From a virus: DNA of 26,502 bases. The DNA is taken from IMG/VR virus record IMGVR_UViG_3300046007_004511, positions 1 through 26,502 of that record; one strand, 5' to 3'. The notes beneath the pieces are model-generated. The model made no database searches. It had not been told where the DNA came from and saw only the letters and a program-made list of their open reading frames with translations. Both the position numbers and the translations under genes were made by a program. Shown here one piece after another: positions 6,165 through 12,103 of the stretch (positions are counted from its first letter, which is position 1; each line of letters opens with the position of its first letter).

Positions 6165-6683
6165 GTCTCTCTCCTAAAAAATCAGTGACCCGTAACGGGA
6201 GTCATTCGGCTTTAACGCAATTTGCTGCGGCTTTCATCTGTAAGCGTAGAGTCAATCTTGGTTAGTGCTTGACACCACTAGCTAGCTATTTACTCAGGCG
6301 CTAGCTCCCTTAAATCGTGCGGCATCGGATTAGGCGAGTTACCGATCTTGCTAAGTCGCTTTCCTTTTACATACGACTTGCCCCAGCAGGAACCGCAAAC
6401 TACTTATCAGCTCTGACGCCCCATAAAGCAGGGTTCCGACTTTCCTGCAAAGTACTTTGGTAATTTTTTGTCCTGGTCGCTAACACCTAAGACTGCCAAA
6501 GCTGATAAGTAGTTAGGCTGGAACCGCGAAACCAGCCTTCATTTGCTTTGCTCCATGCATAGAGCATTGCGCGATATTCAAACTGCCAGCGGGTGCCACC
6601 TGTGAGTTCTGTTCAAATCTGACGCCCCTCAAATTGGCTGTTTGGCCGCTGATCTTGATTCGCGGTGATTTGCTTGTCTCGAT
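6165..6683 (-). ncRNA. Structured 5' leader of the PL transcript (about 520 nt)
   Basis: No convincing gene. Strong inverted repeats crowd the leader: a perfect 15-bp pair (6398-6412 with 6500-6514), whose extra U-G closing pair fits only minus-strand RNA, plus GGCTGG/CCAGCC (6516-6521/6532-6537), AAGTCG/CGACTT (6353-6358/6374-6379), GCAGG/CCTGC (6428-6432/6444-6448), ATCGG/CCGAT (6324-6328/6342-6346), AGCTAGC/GCTAGCT (6280-6286/6300-6306) and TGCTC/GAGCA (6549-6553/6562-6566). TCTGACGCCCC occurs twice (6412-6422, 6618-6628). A CCCG/CGGG hairpin with T6 lies just before the ribosome-binding site at 6175-6210. This could be a cis-acting antitermination or attenuation RNA, or a separate ncRNA; the role is inferred. 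Confidence 0.55.
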
Positions 6684-6689
6684 GTAGTA

Positions 6690-6718
6690 ATCTTAAGGCA
6701 GCTTAAAACATAAGTCAA
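6690..6718 (-). promoter_or_regulatory. PL promoter of the leftward early operon
   Basis: Reading the minus strand: TTGACT (6713-6718), a 17-bp spacer and TAAGAT (6690-6695). This is the same geometry and the same -10 hexamer as PR. Operator OL1 lies over the spacer and -10. Transcription would start near 6683 and run through the long leader into the genes at 6164 and below. Confidence 0.85.
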
Positions 6719-6763
6719 GAATTATTTAACCTGAATTAAAATATTTCTTTAAGTCGGGTTAAA
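6692..6763. promoter_or_regulatory. Left operators OL1, OL2, OL3 for CI/Cro
   Basis: Three 16-bp sites of the form YTTAA-N6-TTAAA: 6692-6707 (spacer GGCAGC), 6725-6740 (CCTGAA) and 6748-6763 (GTCGGG). The right operator region beside cI and cro holds the same pattern. OL1 overlaps the PL -10 and spacer, OL2 lies just upstream of the PL -35, and OL3 overlaps the weak -35 of the divergent plus-strand promoter. Assignment to CI/Cro follows from the shared pattern at PR. Confidence 0.75.
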
Positions 6764-6776
6764 TGTGGTCTATAAT
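6748..6776 (+). promoter_or_regulatory. Promoter for the plus-strand structured RNA
   Basis: A perfect TATAAT (6771-6776) with a weak -35 (TTTAAG, 6748-6753) at 17 bp. The -35 coincides with the left half of operator OL3, so CI or Cro binding should control it. The start would fall near 6783, directly ahead of the structured RNA region and divergent from PL. Confidence 0.6.
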
Positions 6777-6782
6777 TGACAC

Positions 6783-7120
6783 ATCGAACTTAAGTATTCG
6801 TGTGGATCAAGCGCCCAAAGTTTTGCGTTTGTATAGAAGTCGTACTCAGAAACGAGCCACGTTGTAGATGCTGCGAAATAGGGAAGGGGAAACCAGCCGA
6901 ACGAGCGCAGCAGAAGTGCCCAAGAACGAGCTAGGCGGGGCAAAGGTGGGTGATAGTGGATAGAGCCTGAACTAGTGGGAGTGCGAAAGCGCCCAAAGTC
7001 TGTCCTATGATGCAACGTCCGAACTCAAACTCAAGAGCATAGACGTGCGGCATCTCACGGAAGAAAGATTTATGTCTTTCTCTGGGAGGTGCTGTGCTTA
7101 GAACCGACTAAATCTAAGAG
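6783..7120 (+). ncRNA. Candidate structured noncoding RNA (~340 nt)
   Basis: No coding frame is supported here. On the plus strand the region folds into strong local helices: AAGCGC/GCGTTT (6809-6814/6825-6830); GCTGCG/CGCAGC (6870-6875/6906-6911); a GAAA tetraloop hairpin GTGC/GCGC (6981-6984/6989-6992) extended by two G-C pairs past a bulged A; CTATG/CATAG (7005-7009/7038-7042); a 12-bp helix 7045-7056/7086-7097 capped by AGAAAGA/TCTTTCT (7062-7068/7075-7081); and TTAGA/TCTAA (7098-7102/7113-7117). Several pairs are G-U, which work only in plus-strand RNA. AAGCGCCCAAAG occurs twice (6809-6820, 6987-6998). The 3' end is uncertain because no clear U-run follows. Family not recognised. Confidence 0.6.
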
Positions 7121-7151
7121 CATTTATATATAACTAATTATAGTTAACTAG

Positions 7152-7451
7152 TTATTGAGTGTTTAAAGGACAAAGAGATACAGTTGAAATTGTATTGATA
7201 ACGCCATTAGAATACTTGCAATATCTGACATTACCATTATCGACCGTTTGTTGTAAAAAGCCAGTCAACACCATTGGTTGCTGTGGATGAATTTTTTGCT
7301 GCGGGATTGTGTAAGGCTGCATTGATTGAATGATTTGCTGATTTCTCTGCTGTTGCTGCAAAGACTCATTAAATGCTTTGTTAAACTTCTCAGCGTCAAA
7401 ATTAGCGCAGCCAGTCAAAAAAACAACAGCCAGTAAAAACACGGTTTTCAT
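7152..7451 (-). CDS. Small outer-membrane lipoprotein co-transcribed with cI
   Basis: A 99-residue lipoprotein. The signal peptide KTVFLLAVVFLTGC ends in the lipobox LTGC with the lipidated Cys at residue 15 and Ala at +2, which predicts outer-membrane sorting. The mature part is Gln/Asn-rich, then closes with two cysteines (RYCKYSNG..., SLCPL) that may form a disulfide. The ATG (7449-7451) lies one base after the cI stop codon, with AAGGTGG inside the cI end as ribosome-binding site; a frame-extending ATG at 7484 would destroy the signal peptide. Expression with the repressor suggests a lysogen function such as superinfection exclusion (inference). Confidence 0.82.
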   Translation of the reverse strand: MKTVFLLAVVFLTGCANFDAEKFNKAFNESLQQQQRNQQIIQSMQPYTIPQQKIHPQQPMVLTGFLQQTVDNGNVRYCKYSNGVINTISTVSLCPLNTQ

Positions 7452-7452
7452 A

Positions 7453-8145
7453 TTAACCACCTTGTCTATAAACGAATTGACCAACGATCTTCAAAAGGTC
7501 GGCATGTGAGGGCGGTATAACCTCATCTGGGTATCGCCTCTTGTCCTGATTCTTGCTCTCCAGCGTCCAAGTGCCATCAATCGACCGTCTTAATACTTTG
7601 ATTCGCAAACCGTCTGGATGCTGGATAGCAAATATCTTGCCGCTCACTGGCTCGGTCTTAGATCGATCAAAAATGCACATATCACCGTCAATGATAAATT
7701 CGGCCATGCTGTCACCATCGGCATAAATAGCAAAAGCATTGTCTGGCTTAAGGCTGTACTTTTTAAAAAACGAGCCTTCCTTGATTAGCCTGCCTTTTGG
7801 TATTTGGTCAAACGTCATGACACCACCGCCACAAGAGCCGCGAATATCCCAATACTCGACATAACCAACTTCTCCCCATTCTGTTTGGAGGGCGTCAGTC
7901 ACAGCATCGTCTTTTATTTCTGGCGTTCCTTTGCCTGTCTCTAACCACATTGAATCAACACCGAGATAGGAGGCAAGCAAACGCGCCTTCTTTGCGCTGA
8001 TGCCATTGGTATCGCTCAGCCAGTAATTAACTGATGCGTCAGACGATCCAGCAGCACGCGCCAGGTCTGCTTGTATGACTTCGCTCCCGTCTCTGCCTTC
8101 TTTTAGCTGTATCGCCAGCTTTATGCGTTCGGATAATAAATTCAT
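7453..8145 (-). CDS. cI: CI-type repressor with S24 self-cleavage domain
   Basis: The 230-residue maintenance repressor of lysogeny. Residues 24-46 form an HTH of the XRE/CI type (QADLARAAGSSDASVNYWL). The C-terminal LexA/S24 peptidase domain has the catalytic Ser146 (DGDSMAE) and Lys183 (RIKVL). A Cys-Gly bond at 105-106 (SCGGG) is the likely autocleavage site; some lambdoid repressors (HK022) use Cys-Gly instead of Ala-Gly. Activated RecA would trigger cleavage and induction. The ATG has no clear Shine-Dalgarno, so a leaderless message is possible. It is divergent from cro, with the operators between. Confidence 0.95.
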   Translation of the reverse strand: MNLLSERIKLAIQLKEGRDGSEVIQADLARAAGSSDASVNYWLSDTNGISAKKARLLASYLGVDSMWLETGKGTPEIKDDAVTDALQTEWGEVGYVEYWDIRGSCGGGVMTFDQIPKGRLIKEGSFFKKYSLKPDNAFAIYADGDSMAEFIIDGDMCIFDRSKTEPVSGKIFAIQHPDGLRIKVLRRSIDGTWTLESKNQDKRRYPDEVIPPSHADLLKIVGQFVYRQGG

Positions 8146-8168
8146 AAATGCAGCTTAACAAAAAAGTT

Positions 8169-8239
8169 TTTAACTTGGCTTAAAAATAGCGCTTGACAGC
8201 AGCCTTAAGCTGTCTTAAGATACTTAAAACGAACTTAAA
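8169..8239. promoter_or_regulatory. Right operators between cI and cro
   Basis: The sites match the left operators: TTTAA-CTTGGC-TTAAA (8169-8184), CTTAA-GCTGTC-TTAAG (8204-8219, over the PR spacer and -10) and an imperfect third site with a 7-bp spacer at 8223-8239 near the PR start point. The arrangement (one site next to cI, one over PR, one at the transcript start) is that of a lambdoid OR. The relative affinities for CI and Cro cannot be read from sequence. Confidence 0.8.
8193..8221 (+). promoter_or_regulatory. PR promoter of the rightward early operon
   Basis: A consensus -35 TTGACA (8193-8198), a 17-bp spacer and TAAGAT (8216-8221). It would start transcription near 8228 and express cro first, then the replication and recombination genes to the Q-like regulator. 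The central operator (8204-8219) covers the spacer and -10, so repressor binding would block polymerase. Confidence 0.9.
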
Positions 8240-8250
8240 AGGGCATAAAA

Positions 8251-8451
8251 ATGCAAACAGCAGACGCATCAACGCTAATCGACGCTCTGGGCGGCAATAA
8301 AAAGGTCGCCAAGACATGCGAAATCACAGAGCAAGCGGTTTCTCAGTGGCGGAAAAAAGGCATCCCAAAGCCGTGGCAAAAGTTTTTCAAACAGCGGAAC
8401 CCAAAAGTTTTCAACCAATTTCAAGGTGAAACCAATGTGACACAAAGCTAA
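8251..8451 (+). CDS. cro: Cro-like regulator
   Basis: A 66-residue HTH protein, the first gene after PR and divergent from cI. The HTH reads DALGGNKKVAKTCEITEQAVSQWRKKGIP, the YdaS/Cro-type pattern in which a Gly-x-x-x-x-V-A-x-x-x-x-V-x-Q helix pair precedes a W-x-x-x-G-I-P turn. It represses cI by occupying the operators and tips the phage to lytic growth. Length is as in lambda Cro (66). Followed by 53 bp without a gene. Confidence 0.9.
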   Translation: MQTADASTLIDALGGNKKVAKTCEITEQAVSQWRKKGIPKPWQKFFKQRNPKVFNQFQGETNVTQS

Positions 8452-8504
8452 ACACCAAACGAAGCAAACACTGAAAGCCTGAAACAAATTTATAGGAAAG
8501 CATC

Positions 8505-8807
8505 ATGAAAACAGTAAAAGACATAACGATAAAAGGGCTGGTTGACACTGACCAGTACGCATTATTTAAACGCAAGTTAGTAAAACTAGGACTCACAGAA
8601 AGCGGCGTTGTTCGTGATTTAGCTACAACGTGGTCGGAACTAACTGACGACGACACAGCGCATTTCTTTGAAATCCAATACATGAGCAAGATTCAAAAGG
8701 AGGTGGCTCATATTAATTTGTCCTCGTTAAAAATAGAACGACCAAAACATGACCAGAAGTTGCCCGCCGCGGCACGTGGTCGATCTCGGTTTCACATTCG
8801 ACTTTGA
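8505..8807 (+). CDS. Possible ribbon-helix-helix early regulator, 100 aa
   Basis: Second gene of the PR operon, the place of cII in lambda, but it does not look like CII. Residues 5-45 follow a ribbon-helix-helix layout: a strand (VKDITIKGL), helix one (DQYALFKRKLVKLGL) and helix two (SGVVRDLATTWSEL) after a T-E-S turn. A charged C-terminus with no known domain follows. The fold is suggested by pattern only. AGGAAAG upstream supports the start. Confidence 0.6.
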   Translation: MKTVKDITIKGLVDTDQYALFKRKLVKLGLTESGVVRDLATTWSELTDDDTAHFFEIQYMSKIQKEVAHINLSSLKIERPKHDQKLPAAARGRSRFHIRL

Positions 8808-8842
8808 CACTTTTGCGCAACGATTAAACAAGGAACGAAAGC

Positions 8843-9010
8843 ATGACGAACGAAGAACAAAAATTGATTAATTGCGCTCTTGAGTGGCGAAGGACGGAAC
8901 GAGAAATGATTGCAGACAAAGCGAACAAAGAGAAATTGCAGGCGCATATCAAGTCAAAGCTGATATTGCGTGATGCGGCTGACGTGATGATTAAAAGAGG
9001 CCAGCCATGA
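8843..9010 (+). CDS. Small charged hypothetical protein, 55 aa
   Basis: Not recognised. The frame from ATG 8843 is Glu/Lys/Arg-rich and helical throughout (ALEWRRTEREMIADKANKEK), with a continuous amphipathic pattern. AAGGAACGAAAGC precedes the start and the stop overlaps the next ATG by four bases. The overlap, the lack of a competing frame and the exact gap-filling support it. Confidence 0.68.
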   Translation: MTNEEQKLINCALEWRRTEREMIADKANKEKLQAHIKSKLILRDAADVMIKRGQP

Positions 9011-9324
9011 CAAACGAAAACAAGATTGCATCAATGGATGCAGTCGGTGAAGACATTGGGAATCTGATGCTTCGTGAATTTGGTTATCCACATTTACCTG
9101 ATCCGGTATTTGTGCCAGAAAAGAAGGTTGACGCATGGAACGATGCAGGGACTAAGCCAAAGAAAGCTGGCGTGTATGAGACTTTAATTAACGGGAAAAG
9201 CTCATACCAGTATTTTGATATGCGCACATTCAAATTTTTTGGAAACACTAAAGAGGAAGCGCTAAAAACAAGGCATTTAGGAAGTGTTTTTCAGTACGTT
9301 CAATGGCGCGAGGTGCAGCCATGA
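9007..9324 (+). CDS. Hypothetical protein resembling short 'DUF551-like' phage proteins, 105 aa
   Basis: The pattern WNDAGTKPKKAGVYETLING, then YQYFDMRTFKFFG and a final VQWREV, resembles the layout of small beta-rich phage proteins in which W-x(n)-P-x-x-G-x-Y is followed by an aromatic Y-F-D-x-x-W/F segment and a closing WR. The family is not certain. It overlaps the upstream frame by ATGA and the next by the same kind of junction. No role known. Confidence 0.72.
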   Translation: MTNENKIASMDAVGEDIGNLMLREFGYPHLPDPVFVPEKKVDAWNDAGTKPKKAGVYETLINGKSSYQYFDMRTFKFFGNTKEEALKTRHLGSVFQYVQWREVQP

Positions 9325-9503
9325 TGCACCTAACAGCCTCAGAGCTAGCAAACTTCCGCGAGCAGACAGCTAGACCGACCATCGGCATTTCTAAAACGCA
9401 GGTCTGTCCGATTTGCAGAAAGACGCGATCAATCGCGCAATATTGGAACGCTGCAAAACTTCCAATTTACAAGCATTGCCGCGAGTGTAGGGGGGCTAAA
9501 TGA
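9321..9503 (+). CDS. Small zinc-finger protein, 60 aa
   Basis: Two cysteine pairs, CPIC (near residue 30) and KHCREC (near residue 54), form a probable zinc ribbon in a short basic protein. An upstream ATG at 9303 is in frame, but 9321 gives the four-base overlap used by the other genes here and is preceded by GAGGTGCAGCC, so I choose it. Likely nucleic-acid-binding or an adaptor for the recombination proteins that follow; function unknown. Confidence 0.72.
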   Translation: MMHLTASELANFREQTARPTIGISKTQVCPICRKTRSIAQYWNAAKLPIYKHCRECRGAK

Positions 9504-9877
9504 CTCACTACTTCGTACTAGCTCACGACACAGCACGACAACGCGCACAGGAAGCCATTAAAGCGGCTCCAGATGGTCATGTTGTGCAAATCAAAGAACC
9601 AACACGCAACAGAGAGCAGAACGCGCTTCTATGGTCGCTGCTTGGTCAAGTGTCGAAGCAGGTCAACTGGCACGGCAACAAACTGACATCTGAAAACTGG
9701 AAAGACATTTTCACGGCTTCGATGAAGCAACAGAAAGTTGTGCCGGGCTTAGATGGTGGCTTTGTCGTGTGCGGTCTATCGACTTCCAAGATGACAAAGA
9801 AAGACTTTTCCGAGCTTTGCGATCTTATTTTTGCTTTCGGTGCGCAACAGGGCGTGGATTTCCGCGAAGCAGCATGA
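9500..9877 (+). CDS. ninB: NinB-like recombination protein
   Basis: A 125-residue member of the NinB family (lambda Orf), which binds SSB-coated single strands and helps load annealing proteins. Motifs: PTRNREQNALLWSLLGQVSKQV (about 33-54), SENWKDIFTASM (about 64-75) and the closing DFSELCDLIFAFGAQQGVDF. The N-terminus (THYFVLAHDTARQ) is the usual beta start. Its place before a Ref-like nuclease and RusA is typical of a nin-type recombination block. The Erf and SSB-like proteins on the leftward operon are likely partners. Confidence 0.93.
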   Translation: MTHYFVLAHDTARQRAQEAIKAAPDGHVVQIKEPTRNREQNALLWSLLGQVSKQVNWHGNKLTSENWKDIFTASMKQQKVVPGLDGGFVVCGLSTSKMTKKDFSELCDLIFAFGAQQGVDFREAA

Positions 9878-10167
9878 AACGCACATCTACAGCAGCAGAA
9901 AAGCGACACATGCAAAAAGTCTCTGAGATGGGCTGCATTGTTTGTTCGCATGTGTACGGGCATCAAGACACGCCAGCACAAGTACATCACGCAAGAGCGC
10001 GTCATGGGTGGGGAAGGACAAGCCATTTGATGACGATACCTTTATGTGTTGAGCATCACACAGGAAAAACGGGAGTTCATTCAATGGGGCGCGATGAGTT
10101 TGAACAGATGCACGGTTATAGCGAGTTTCGACTTCTTGAGATCGTGCAAGAAAAGATGGGTGTTTGA
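9874..10167 (+). CDS. Ref-like HNH-type nuclease
   Basis: A 97-residue protein matching the Ref (P1 recombination enhancement function) family of RecA-dependent nucleases. Zinc and metal-binding residues: C21-x2-C24, H38-H39 (QVHHARAR), H51, C58 and H61-H62 in IPLCVEHHTG, and GVHSMG with H69. In P1, Ref makes targeted cuts within RecA-displaced strands. An upstream frame start at 9769 would overlap ninB by 109 bases; the ATG at 9874 has the four-base overlap and is chosen. It could also be called a NinG- or YbcO-like nuclease. Confidence 0.8.
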   Translation: MKRTSTAAEKRHMQKVSEMGCIVCSHVYGHQDTPAQVHHARARHGWGRTSHLMTIPLCVEHHTGKTGVHSMGRDEFEQMHGYSEFRLLEIVQEKMGV

Positions 10168-10526
10168 TGCTGGCGCTGACATTGCCGTTTCCACCAACTA
10201 TCAACCACTACTACGGGGTGAGAGGTAAAGCACGATTCATAAAGCCAGCGGGTAGAGAGTTTCGCAAGCTGGTAGCTGATGAAGTCGCTGTGGCTGGTCA
10301 AGATACTTTTGAAGGCGCTGTTCAATTGGTCATTATAGTATTTCCACCGGACAGAAGAAAACGCGACTTAGACAATTTATTGAAAGCGCTTCAAGACGCT
10401 TTGACACATGCTGGAGTGTGGCTAGATGACAGCCAGATAGAGGATTTACACATTACGAAAGGAGAAGTTCGTAAAGGTGGTGAAACTAGGGTGGTAATTA
10501 ATCGCTTAGACCGCGGCAACGGCTAA
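10167..10526 (+). CDS. rusA: RusA-family Holliday junction resolvase
   Basis: A 119-residue structure-specific endonuclease that resolves Holliday junctions during phage recombination. The metal site is visible: D67 and D69 in RKRDLDNLLKALQDAL, K73 in the same helix, and D88 in WLDDSQI; E. coli RusA uses D70, D72, K76 and D91, the same spacing shifted by three. The ATG at 10167 overlaps the previous stop by one base (TGATG); the TTG one codon earlier is unlikely. Length fits the family (120 residues). Confidence 0.95.
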   Translation: MLALTLPFPPTINHYYGVRGKARFIKPAGREFRKLVADEVAVAGQDTFEGAVQLVIIVFPPDRRKRDLDNLLKALQDALTHAGVWLDDSQIEDLHITKGEVRKGGETRVVINRLDRGNG

Positions 10527-10545
10527 GCAAACAAAGGAGAAAACA

Positions 10546-10599
10546 ATGAAACGAATAGTAAGCGCAAAACAAAACATCGTCAAGGGAGTGCAGCCATGA
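10546..10599 (+). CDS. 17-residue leader-like micro-ORF
   Basis: ATG 10546 has a strong AAAGGAG seven bases upstream, and its TGA overlaps the next ATG by four bases. The peptide (KRIVSAKQNIVKGV) is basic and short. Because the next gene sits behind GGGAGTGCAGCC, the micro-ORF may only couple translation to the HTH gene. No independent function is claimed. Confidence 0.45.
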   Translation: MKRIVSAKQNIVKGVQP

Positions 10600-10799
10600 C
10601 ACAGAAAGAACAGATCAAAGCGCACTTCCTAGGCTCAGGCAGTATTAGCCAGATCGAAGCCTTCACTCTATACAAAATAATGCGCCTGAGTGAACGCATT
10701 AGAGAGATGGAGCGCAAAGGATGGGTTTTTGCACATCTCACAATGCACAAGAATAAAAAGCGCTTCACTGAATACTGCTTGATTAAGCGGGGTGCATGA
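10596..10799 (+). CDS. Helix-turn-helix protein (HTH_39 type), 67 aa
   Basis: Matches the short phage HTH_39 pattern: QKEQIKAHFL, then GSISQIEAFTLYKIMRLSERIREMERKGW (about 17-43) and a beta hairpin ending in a Tyr-Cys-Leu strand (FTEYCLI). These proteins are common near replication or late-regulator genes; targets are unknown. Start preceded by GGGAGTGCAGCC. It leads into the replication genes. Confidence 0.75.
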   Translation: MTQKEQIKAHFLGSGSISQIEAFTLYKIMRLSERIREMERKGWVFAHLTMHKNKKRFTEYCLIKRGA

Positions 10800-11108
10800 A
10801 TGGCAAAGGCAACAAGACTAAGCCAAGACTGGCAGCCAAGCGATGAAGACTATTTATTCTGCGAGGCGAACCGACCTGATTTGAATGTTCGCGAAACGAT
10901 CCTGCAATTCAAAACATATTGGATTGCTCAGCCAATGAAAGCCGGGGAAAAGGTTAGCTGGTCACGTACATGGCGCAATTGGGTAGCACGAGCAAGAGCA
11001 AAGCCAGTGTTTAAGCCGTTTGAATCATCAAAAGAACAATCAAGGCGCATAGCCTTAGAACAGCTCACAGGAGGGCGACAAGATGCAAGTCACATCATCG
11101 ACATTTAA
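10800..11108 (+). CDS. DnaT/O-like replication accessory protein, 102 aa
   Basis: The pattern DWQPSDEDY, a middle ETILQFKTYWI and SWSRTWRNWVARARAK matches a small domain found at the C-terminus of primosomal protein I (DnaT) and in phage replication proteins, where the helix with two Trp residues contacts single-stranded DNA. The protein is short (102 aa) and has no initiator domain, so it may act with the P-like loader that overlaps its end by 26 bases in another frame. Confidence 0.72.
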   Translation: MAKATRLSQDWQPSDEDYLFCEANRPDLNVRETILQFKTYWIAQPMKAGEKVSWSRTWRNWVARARAKPVFKPFESSKEQSRRIALEQLTGGRQDASHIIDI

Positions 11109-11757
11109 CCCTGTGCCTGTCACATGGGTGGAATCACTGTTTAAAAGAATGTCTGCACTGTACGGCAATAAATTTGTGGATATGTGGAAGGGAACAGACA
11201 TTCAAGCGGTCAAGGAATTATGGGCGGAGGAAATGGGCAAGCTGACACGCGAAGATTTAAAGCGCGGCTATGACGGATTGATGAAACGTGATTGGCCTCC
11301 TTCTTTACCTGAGTTTGTGAGCATGTGTAAGCCTGAGATTGATGTGCTGGTGGCGTATTACGAAGCACTAGCAGGCGTAACAGATCGAAGCAGGGGCGAA
11401 GTCGGCAAGTGGAGTCATCCAGCGATCTTTTGGGCTGCTACACCATTGACGTTTGAATTGCTGAATCAGACTTACTCGCAGATCAAGCAATCATGGGAAT
11501 CGTCTTTGAAGGTGCAACTAGCCAAGGGTCAATGGGAACCGATACCAGCGCCAACATTGCAGCTAGAAGCGCCTAAGTCGCCTAACTCACGCAAGAACGC
11601 AGAAAAGACCATGCAAGATTTAGGCGTAGCAAAAGCACTCAAGCCGCGCACAGATCATAGGGCATGGATTAGCAAGGTTCTGAACGATAAAAACGCGCCA
11701 ATGATAGCGAAGAAATTTGCAAAAGAAGCGCAAACGGTCAAAGAGCATGACTTGTGA
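11083..11757 (+). CDS. Lambda P-like replication protein (helicase loader)
   Basis: A 224-residue replication protein P-type helicase loader. The N-terminal signature is complete: WVESLFKRMSALYGNKFVDMW, then LWAEEMGKL and the WPPSLPEFVSMC segment (about 74-85). It recruits the host DnaB helicase to the phage origin. The C-terminal half is variable and charged. The start lies inside the upstream gene in a different frame after GGAGGGCGACAAG. No iterons were recognised in this region. Confidence 0.85.
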   Translation: MQVTSSTFNPVPVTWVESLFKRMSALYGNKFVDMWKGTDIQAVKELWAEEMGKLTREDLKRGYDGLMKRDWPPSLPEFVSMCKPEIDVLVAYYEALAGVTDRSRGEVGKWSHPAIFWAATPLTFELLNQTYSQIKQSWESSLKVQLAKGQWEPIPAPTLQLEAPKSPNSRKNAEKTMQDLGVAKALKPRTDHRAWISKVLNDKNAPMIAKKFAKEAQTVKEHDL

Positions 11758-11935
11758 ATGGTGCGAGGTCAACGCAGGACGCACATCAAACAAAGAGTGT
11801 TGCGTATTGCGAAGGCTTGCTCAGATGCCGCAAAGTCATTTGCGAGAGTATGCAAAGAGACTTACGAAGGCAGAGCAAGACGAACTAAGACCGAAGCTGA
11901 TTGAAGAACGTAAAAGATTGAAGGAGATTAAATGA
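11747..11935 (+). CDS. Small Cys-rich hypothetical protein, 62 aa
   Basis: Begins TCEWCEVNAG with C-x-x-C, followed by ECC (about 22-24) and a basic helix (RRLAQMPQSHLREYAKRLTK), then an acidic/Lys-rich C-terminal coiled helix. The Cys arrangement suggests zinc binding. The start at 11747 overlaps the P-like stop by 11 bases; an upstream start at 11717 would overlap far more and loses the typical MTCExC start. Often found in phages with NinB and P-like genes; function unknown. Confidence 0.72.
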   Translation: MTCEWCEVNAGRTSNKECCVLRRLAQMPQSHLREYAKRLTKAEQDELRPKLIEERKRLKEIK

Positions 11936-12084
11936 AAAAGTATCGGGCAGTTTATACGGTGGACGGTTGGTGTATTGAAAAACGGTGGTTTCTGTTTTTT
12001 TGGAAAACGATGATGCATGGAAGATCAGAAGATTATGTTGCAAAACTTTTGCATGAATTAAAAACAAAAAAACCTAAATACTGA
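11932..12084 (+). CDS. Small hypothetical protein, 50 aa
   Basis: Not recognised. ATG 11932 overlaps the previous stop (ATGA) after AAGGAGATTA, an excellent ribosome-binding site. The product is basic and aromatic (VDGWCIEKRWFLFFWKTMMHG), with a hydrophobic beta-like core that is not long enough for a membrane helix. The strong initiation site and the exact coupling support the gene. Confidence 0.68.
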   Translation: MKKYRAVYTVDGWCIEKRWFLFFWKTMMHGRSEDYVAKLLHELKTKKPKY

Positions 12085-12103
12085 GAGGTTAAGGAGAAAA
12101 GAA

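Noticed and set aside
6487-6567. 26-residue frame inside the PL leader (MLYAWSKANEGWF...)
   Set aside because: Short, with no ribosome site, and it crosses the predicted stem structure; its overlap with the 15-bp stem is better explained by RNA.
6165-6780. BoxA/nut-type antitermination site
   Set aside because: I looked for a boxA-like CGCTCTT(A/T) motif with a downstream hairpin and found no convincing match.
6770-7015. 81-residue open frame on the minus strand
   Set aside because: It lies wholly inside the structured RNA region, has an unnatural Arg/Ser/Leu/Trp-rich product and no ribosome site; it looks like a chance frame opposite a G-rich RNA.
7451-7484. Longer start for the lipoprotein
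   Set aside because: It would add 11 residues before the signal peptide and overlap cI; the ATG at 7449-7451 gives a clean signal and a strong ribosome site.
8505-8807. CII-type activator
   Set aside because: The position matches lambda cII but the sequence reads as ribbon-helix-helix-like, not the CII helix-turn-helix with its tetramer tail.
9769-10167. Long start for the Ref-like gene
   Set aside because: It would overlap ninB by 109 bases and adds a non-homologous extension; ATG at 9874 with the four-base overlap is better.
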